Shown here: positions 13,756 to 18,034 of the stretch, piece after piece
Layout of the letters: each line of letters begins with the position of its first letter
Numbering within the stretch: the stretch's first letter is position 1
From: Myxococcales bacterium
GTDB lineage: Bacteria; Desulfobacterota_B; Binatia; UBA1149; SPBQ01
Length of the DNA stretch: 18,034 nucleotides
NCBI GenBank assembly: GCA_004525875.1
Contig: SPBQ01000005.1
Coordinates: 1-18,034 of the forward strand
Direction: 5' to 3'
Position numbers and translations under genes: made by a program
Notes under the pieces: generated by a model
What the model was told of the DNA's origin: nothing
The model's database searches: none
What the model saw: only the letters and a program-made list of their open reading frames with translations

Positions 13756-15243
13756 ATGAAGAACGGATCAAGCGGGGCAACCCAATCGACCGTTTTCCCG
13801 ATCGTCATCATTGGAGCGGGCTTCGCCGGCATCGGGGCGGGAATTCAGCTGAAGAAGGCCGGCATCCATTCCTTCACGATCTTCGAGCGCGCCGGAGAGA
13901 TCGGTGGGACGTGGCGTGACAATACCTACCCCGGCGCTGCTTGCGACGTTCCCTCTCACGTCTATTCGTACTCGTTCGAGCAAAACCCGGGCTGGACTCG
14001 CAGGTACGCCGACTCGGCCGAGATTCAGGCCTACCTGCTCGGCTGTGTGGAGAAGCACGACCTGCGCCGCCACATGCGCTTCAACACCGCCATCGAGAAC
14101 GCGGTATTCGAGGAGGGCGGTGGCGTGTGGACGCTGACCACGAGCGAGGGCGAGCCGTTCACGGCGCGTGCGGTGGTCTCGGGCGTCGGCGGGCTCGTGG
14201 ATCCTTCCTATCCCGACATCAAGGGGATCGAGAACTTTCGCGGCGAGAGAATCCACACCGCCCGCTGGAACCACGACTACGATCTCACCCACAAGCGTGT
14301 CGCGGTGATCGGGACGGGGGCCAGTGCGATCCAGGTGATCCCCACCATCGCGCCCAGCGTGGGTAAGCTCAGCGTCTTCCAGCGCACCGCCGCATGGGTT
14401 CTTCCGAAGCTGGATGCGCCGATTTCCGAACGAACGAAGAGGCGATTCCTGCGGCATCCGCTGGCGCTCAAGCTGCGCCGCTGGCTCCTATACTGGTTCA
14501 GCGAGGCGCTGGGTCCGATCATCATGCTGGACGCGCCGCGGCTGTCGCGTATCGGCGAGCGTCGCTCGGAGAGGCACCTCGAGCGCTCGGTGTCCGATCC
14601 CGTGCTGCGCGAGAAGCTGAGGCCCCACTTCCAGTTCGGCTGCAAGCGAATGCTGGTGTCGGACGACTACTGGCCCGCACTCGAGCGCGACAACGTCGAG
14701 CTCGTCACCGACCGGATCACGGAGATCCGCGCCGGTTCGATTGCGACGGCCGACGGCCGCGATCATCCTGTCGACGCCATCGTCTTTGCCACCGGCTTTG
14801 CGGTGCAGATCACGTCGCCGCCGGTCCCCGTCACCGGGCTCGGCGGTCTGCGCCTCGAGGAAGCGTGGAAGAACGGGGCGACCGCGTACAAGGGGGTGGC
14901 CGTCGCGGGATTCCCGAACTGGTTCATCCTGATGGGGCCCAACACGGGCCCCGGGCATACGTCGGTCCTGATCTACACCGAGGCGCAGATACGCTACGCG
15001 CTGCAGGCGATCAGAAAGATGATCGCCGAGGACATCAGATACGTGAGCGTGAAGAAGGCTGTGCAGGATCGTTACAATGAGGGCCTGCAGGGGCGCATGA
15101 AGCACACGGTCTGGAGCTCCGGCTGCAAGAGCTGGTACCTCGGCGAGGACGGAACGAACCACGCGCTCTATCCGGGCTTTGCGAGCGAGTACCTCGCGCG
15201 CACGCGCAGGTTCAAGGCGAGCGAGTACGACGTCGTTTCTTGA
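13756..15243 (+). CDS. Flavin-containing monooxygenase, Baeyer-Villiger type
   Basis: This 495-aa FAD/NADPH enzyme likely converts a ketone to an ester or lactone. FAD motif G20-A-G-F-A-G25 and NADP motif G186-T-G-A-S-A191 flank the Baeyer-Villiger fingerprint F161-R-G-E-R-I-H167-T-A-R-W171, which ends in Asn172 where Pro or Asp is usual. 'GGTWRDNTYPGAACDVPSHVYSYSF' (51-75) is the common FAD-side block of cyclohexanone, phenylacetone and steroid monooxygenases. The 495 aa are at the short end for BVMOs, so substrate scope is uncertain; an N-hydroxylase or plain FMO role is possible. ATG 13756 is the first in-frame start, since ATG 13748 reads into a stop after three codons. It follows the SRD5A gene closely, suggesting oxidation of a reduced steroid-like ketone. 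Confidence 0.88.
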   Translation: MKNGSSGATQSTVFPIVIIGAGFAGIGAGIQLKKAGIHSFTIFERAGEIGGTWRDNTYPGAACDVPSHVYSYSFEQNPGWTRRYADSAEIQAYLLGCVEKHDLRRHMRFNTAIENAVFEEGGGVWTLTTSEGEPFTARAVVSGVGGLVDPSYPDIKGIENFRGERIHTARWNHDYDLTHKRVAVIGTGASAIQVIPTIAPSVGKLSVFQRTAAWVLPKLDAPISERTKRRFLRHPLALKLRRWLLYWFSEALGPIIMLDAPRLSRIGERRSERHLERSVSDPVLREKLRPHFQFGCKRMLVSDDYWPALERDNVELVTDRITEIRAGSIATADGRDHPVDAIVFATGFAVQITSPPVPVTGLGGLRLEEAWKNGATAYKGVAVAGFPNWFILMGPNTGPGHTSVLIYTEAQIRYALQAIRKMIAEDIRYVSVKKAVQDRYNEGLQGRMKHTVWSSGCKSWYLGEDGTNHALYPGFASEYLARTRRFKASEYDVVS

Positions 15244-15251
15244 ACGACGTC
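15229..15251. terminator. Bidirectional terminator-like hairpin between convergent genes
   Basis: GACGTCGTT and AACGACGTC form a perfect 9-bp stem around TCTTG. It covers the stop codon of the monooxygenase gene (15241-15243) and ends 1 nt before the stop codon of the convergent amidohydrolase gene. There is no long T-run, but the position between two convergent genes 9 nt apart suits a shared terminator. Confidence 0.55.
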
Positions 15252-15252
15252 C

Positions 15253-16482
15253 CTATCGGCCCGCACGCATCTGTTCGAAGCGAGCTCGCTGGAAGGTGAT
15301 ACAGGTGGAGTCGGCCGGGATCTCCTCGAGCGGCGTCGCCACCAGATCGGGCGTGATGCCCGCCTCCTCGGCTGCCGGGCGCAGCGCTTCGAAGTCGAAG
15401 CCGTAGAGCCTGGCCGCGTTCTCACCCAGCATCATGCGTACCTGCTTCGGATCAACGTCCGAGAACGCGAAGCGCATGTTCTCTCTGGAGTACGGGTAGC
15501 AGCCCTCGTAGTGGGGGTAGTCGTTGCCCCAGAGGATCTTGTCGACCCCGACGACGTCGCGGCCTTCGATATCACGCGGGGAGGGGAAGCTGGCGCCGTA
15601 CCAGCAGTTACGCTTCGCGTAGAAGCTGGGCGGCTCACTGAGCGCCGGGTCCTTCGTGGTATCGATCTCGCCGATCGCTCCCGCTTTCCAGGCCATGTAC
15701 ATGGCGTCGAGCTGCTGCATGAGCCGCGGTGCCCACGCGCAGCCGGACTCGGTCAGGATGAAGCGCAGCTTCGGAAACCTCTCGAACACGCCTCCCATGA
15801 TGAGATGCGTGAACCCACGCTGAACGAAGAACGACATCTCCAGAGCCCAGAGCGCCTTCGACCCTTGCCCGTCGCCGTAGTGCGGTGATCCCTGGCCCGA
15901 GTGCTGGTTCATTACGAGATCGTGATCCTGGATCGCCGCCCAGAGGCGATCGTAGTCGGGATGATTGAGGGCGTTCAAGTGCACGTCGGAGGGCGAGGGC
16001 AGCGGGAGCAGCACACCTCCACGCAGTCCGTGCTTCGCGATCCACTCGACGTCCTGGATCGCGTCGTCGAGGTCGTTGAGGTGGATCAGTCCGATCCCCG
16101 CGCGGCGTGCCGGCGCCTGGGCGCAGAACTCGGCGAGCCAGCGATTGTGGGCTCGAGTGCCGGCGAGGTAGCGGGGATACTGCTCGAGCGTGGGGGGCGG
16201 CGCGATATGAAACGCACGGTCATAGAAGGGAGGGACGGTATTCGGGAAGATCACTTCACCCACGACACCGTCGCTCTGGAGATCGGCCAGCCGCTCGGCC
16301 GAATCCCAGTTCTTGGTCTTCTTGGTGCCGACGTGCTTCTCGGCGGGGTTCTTGTAGCTGCCACGCCAGGCGTCGAAGTCGGCCCGCTGCCGAGGGTCGA
16401 GGTACTCGCGGTAAGCGTCGATGGCCGCGCCGGCGTGGGTATCGGCGGTGATGGTGATATACGGGGTCCCGGCGTCAGTCAT
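15253..16482 (-). CDS. Amidohydrolase-2 family TIM-barrel hydrolase/decarboxylase
   Basis: This 409-aa protein belongs to the ACMSD-like amidohydrolase-2 group, whose members hydrolyse or decarboxylate ring-derived acids. D14-T-H16 replaces the usual HxH or ExH at the start of the barrel. H194 in 'MNQHSGQG', 'GGVFERFPKLRFILTESG' (230-247, family signature) and D321 in 'LWGNDYPHYEG' (metal/catalytic Asp) follow in order, ending with 'MLGENAARLYGFD'. Relatives are common in degradation clusters for steroids, terpenoids and aromatics, mostly without assigned substrates. ATG 16482 has a TAGACT -10-like box only 6 nt upstream and no Shine-Dalgarno, so the mRNA may be leaderless. The protein is probably cytosolic. 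Confidence 0.87.
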   Translation of the reverse strand: MTDAGTPYITITADTHAGAAIDAYREYLDPRQRADFDAWRGSYKNPAEKHVGTKKTKNWDSAERLADLQSDGVVGEVIFPNTVPPFYDRAFHIAPPPTLEQYPRYLAGTRAHNRWLAEFCAQAPARRAGIGLIHLNDLDDAIQDVEWIAKHGLRGGVLLPLPSPSDVHLNALNHPDYDRLWAAIQDHDLVMNQHSGQGSPHYGDGQGSKALWALEMSFFVQRGFTHLIMGGVFERFPKLRFILTESGCAWAPRLMQQLDAMYMAWKAGAIGEIDTTKDPALSEPPSFYAKRNCWYGASFPSPRDIEGRDVVGVDKILWGNDYPHYEGCYPYSRENMRFAFSDVDPKQVRMMLGENAARLYGFDFEALRPAAEEAGITPDLVATPLEEIPADSTCITFQRARFEQMRAGR

Positions 16483-16488
16483 CGCTGG

Positions 16489-16494
16489 AGTCTA
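16489..16494 (-). promoter_or_regulatory. Possible -10 box of the amidohydrolase-2 gene
   Basis: On the minus strand TAGACT lies 6 nt before the ATG at 16482, matching the TANNNT pattern and spacing of leaderless promoters. It has the same 6-nt spacing as the selenoprotein promoter. No convincing -35 was found. Confidence 0.3.
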
Positions 16495-16568
16495 GATCAG
16501 CCCCGACCGCCACGGAAGTGGCGACAGTTCCAGTTTCCTCGACATCGTTCGCGTCTTCCGACCTTCCG

Positions 16569-16607
16569 CAGGCTTGGGAAAACGCGGCCCGAGTTTTCCC
16601 AGGCCTG
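16569..16607. repeat. 39-bp inverted repeat in a divergent promoter region
   Basis: CAGGCTTGGGAAAAC (16569-16583) and GTTTTCCCAGGCCTG (16593-16607) are reverse complements at 14 of 15 positions, around a 9-nt spacer. The element lies between the divergent amidohydrolase-2 and beta-lactamase-family genes. It could be an operator for a dimeric regulator controlling both. As RNA, the single mismatch is a G.U pair, so a hairpin is also possible. No regulator gene is adjacent. Confidence 0.6.
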
Positions 16608-16657
16608 ACCATGGCCGCCCGGCGCGGCGACCTCCACTTGGTCGGCACGGATGCTGC

Positions 16658-16663
16658 TAGTCT
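16658..16663 (+). promoter_or_regulatory. Possible extended -10 box of the beta-lactamase-family gene
   Basis: TGC precedes TAGTCT, the same extended -10 form (TGC-TAGNNT) as in front of the selenoprotein gene. A TTGGTC at 16638-16643 is only 14 bp away, too close for a standard -35. The gene's own GGAGGGAG ribosome binding site lies downstream. Confidence 0.3.
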
Positions 16664-16702
16664 TAGAGTTTTGATTCGAGGTCCTCGGAGGGAGAAATTC
16701 AT

Positions 16703-18034
16703 ATGCTGCCGTCGATCGTCACCCGTGGGCACGTTCCGAAATCAATCGAGGAAGTAACGTCGATCGCCGTCGACAACGAGGTCGACCCACTCGCCGTCGG
16801 CGTCGAGCCGGAGGCGGTCGAGCGGGTCTGGGCGGCGGTGGAGTGCTTCTACCGCGACGGGCTGAACCCGGCGATCCAGCTCTGCATCCGGCGCCGCGGC
16901 GAGGTCATGATCGACCGTGCGATCGGCTACGCCAGGGGCGCCGCGCCGTGGGACGCCCCCGACGCTGAAAAGATCCCGATCACGACGCAGACGCCGGTCA
17001 ACACGTTCTCGGCAAGCAAGGCCATAACGGCGATGGTCATGCACCTGCTCGACGACGAAGGCTACCTGCATCTGGACGATCCGGTCTGCGAGTACATCCC
17101 CGAGTTCAGCGCTCACGGGAAGCGATGGATCACGATCCGGCATATCCTCACGCACCGTGCCGGTATCCCGAACATTCCGCCGGAAGCGATGGACCTCGAC
17201 GTCCTCGAGCATCCCGACGAGATTCTGCGGATCCTGTGCGATGCACATCGCACGTCGCGGGCCGGCCATCGGCTAGCCTATCACGCCATCAGCGGAGGCT
17301 TCATCCTCGGTGAGATCGTCCGACGGGTGACGGGCGACGACATCCGCACCGTCCTCGGGCGCAAGATCCTCGAGCCGCTCGGATTTCGGTGGACGAACTT
17401 CGGCGTGCCTCCACGCGACGTCGAGCGTGTGGCTCAGAGCGCGTTCACGGGGGTAGCGGTGGTTCCTCCCGCCTCATGGCTGTTCCGGCGGTTCCTGGGT
17501 GTGCCCTTCGAGTGGGTTCCCGAGCTGGGCAACGACCCGCGCTACCTGACGGCCATCATTCCGTCGGGCAATATCGTCTCGAACGCGAACGAGCTGAGCC
17601 GGTTCTACGAGCTGTTGCTCGCTGGCGGTGAGCTCGACGGTGTCCGCGTCTTTCAGCCTCGCACGGTTCGTCGCGCCGTTGCCGAGCAATCCTATCTCGA
17701 GTTCGACCTCTCGCTGGCGATGCCCGTACGCTACGGCATGGGGTTCATGCTCGGAGGGAAGAGGATCAGCTTCTATGGTCCCGACACTCCGCACGCGTTC
17801 GGGAACATCGGCTTCATCACCATCCTGGCCTGGGCCGATCCGGAGCGGCGTATCTCGGCGGCGCTCGTGACGACCGGGAAGCCGTTCCTGTATCCGGAGA
17901 TGCGCCACTTCTCCGACATTACCAGACAGATCTCGGAGGCCTTTCCCAAGGAGGCAGGGTTCGACTGGTGGGGTTCGCTTTCCAACGACGGTAGCGCGAG
18001 GTCGCGTTCCGCCATCGATGATCCGCAGCTGCGG
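16703..18034 (+). CDS. Serine hydrolase, class C beta-lactamase/esterase family, 3' end outside window
   Basis: The frame is open from ATG 16703 to the window edge (444 codons), so the C-terminus is missing, probably by a short distance. The nucleophile motif is S103-A-S-K106 in 'NTFSASKAITA' (SxxK). The Tyr motif is probably Y193 in 'LAYHAISGG', and 'HAFGNIGF' near residue 370 takes the place of the KTG/HTG box. These are features of EstB-type carboxylesterases and D-Ala-D-Ala peptidase-like proteins, not of true cephalosporinases. No signal peptide is seen, so a cytosolic esterase acting on esters or lactones is the better guess. GGAGGGAG lies 8 nt before the ATG and fixes the start. Transcription diverges from the amidohydrolase-2 gene, with a 39-bp inverted repeat between them. 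Confidence 0.87.
   Translation, partial: MLPSIVTRGHVPKSIEEVTSIAVDNEVDPLAVGVEPEAVERVWAAVECFYRDGLNPAIQLCIRRRGEVMIDRAIGYARGAAPWDAPDAEKIPITTQTPVNTFSASKAITAMVMHLLDDEGYLHLDDPVCEYIPEFSAHGKRWITIRHILTHRAGIPNIPPEAMDLDVLEHPDEILRILCDAHRTSRAGHRLAYHAISGGFILGEIVRRVTGDDIRTVLGRKILEPLGFRWTNFGVPPRDVERVAQSAFTGVAVVPPASWLFRRFLGVPFEWVPELGNDPRYLTAIIPSGNIVSNANELSRFYELLLAGGELDGVRVFQPRTVRRAVAEQSYLEFDLSLAMPVRYGMGFMLGGKRISFYGPDTPHAFGNIGFITILAWADPERRISAALVTTGKPFLYPEMRHFSDITRQISEAFPKEAGFDWWGSLSNDGSARSRSAIDDPQLR

Noticed and set aside
16703..18034. True beta-lactamase conferring drug resistance
   Set aside because: SxxK is present but the KTG box is atypical, there is no signal peptide, and the context is catabolic. An EstB-like esterase is more likely.

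Overview
This window is GC-rich bacterial DNA. Genes are densely packed, GTG and TTG starts are common, and gene ends often overlap by about 4 nt. I see no rRNA, tRNA, CRISPR array, insertion sequence or phage gene. The first protein combines PQQ-type beta-propeller blades, a Cys-rich insert and a C-terminal sandwich-like domain. From memory this is a style seen in deltaproteobacterial-grade lineages (Myxococcota, Binatota and relatives). The other gene content (TetR regulators, acyl-CoA dehydrogenases, Rieske oxygenase, Baeyer-Villiger monooxygenase, amidohydrolases) fits an aerobic soil or marine degrader of lipids, steroids or terpenoids. The exact phylum is an inference.

Left part (1-4742, all + strand): the 3' part of a beta-propeller protein, an exported phospholipase/carboxylesterase-type hydrolase, a 96-aa orphan protein and a DUF4345-like membrane protein. 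Next comes the most notable gene, a 73-codon selenoprotein of the SelW/Rdx family at 2835-3056. Its CxxU motif is encoded with an in-frame TGA, and a SECIS-like hairpin with a GGUCU loop follows. A conventional gene caller would miss it. Its end overlaps a patatin-like phospholipase gene, whose end overlaps a pyroglutamyl-peptidase I gene, so the three form one coupled transcription unit.

Middle part (4827-9718, + strand): an SDR oxidoreductase. It is followed by a compact operon of a TetR regulator, a Rieske oxygenase alpha subunit, a Rieske ferredoxin and a D-aminoacylase-type amidohydrolase. Two GTTCA/TGAAC palindromes lie in front of the regulator gene.

Right part (9715-18034): a minus-strand operon encodes two different acyl-CoA dehydrogenases (probably the two halves of a heterotetramer) and a second TetR. 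A 27-bp inverted repeat with a TATAGT -10 box lies upstream of it. Diverging from this operon are a steroid 5-alpha-reductase (SRD5A-type) gene and a Baeyer-Villiger-type flavin monooxygenase gene. An amidohydrolase-2 gene on the minus strand converges on these, with a shared terminator hairpin. A class C beta-lactamase-family esterase runs off the right edge; its upstream region carries a 39-bp inverted repeat.

Taken together, 4827-16482 reads as a catabolic island. It could reduce (SRD5A), oxygenate (Rieske, BVMO), dehydrogenate (SDR, ACADs) and hydrolyse (amidohydrolases, esterases) a polycyclic or terpenoid ketone and its CoA-activated side chain or ring fragments. The substrate is inferred from families and is not shown by the sequence.
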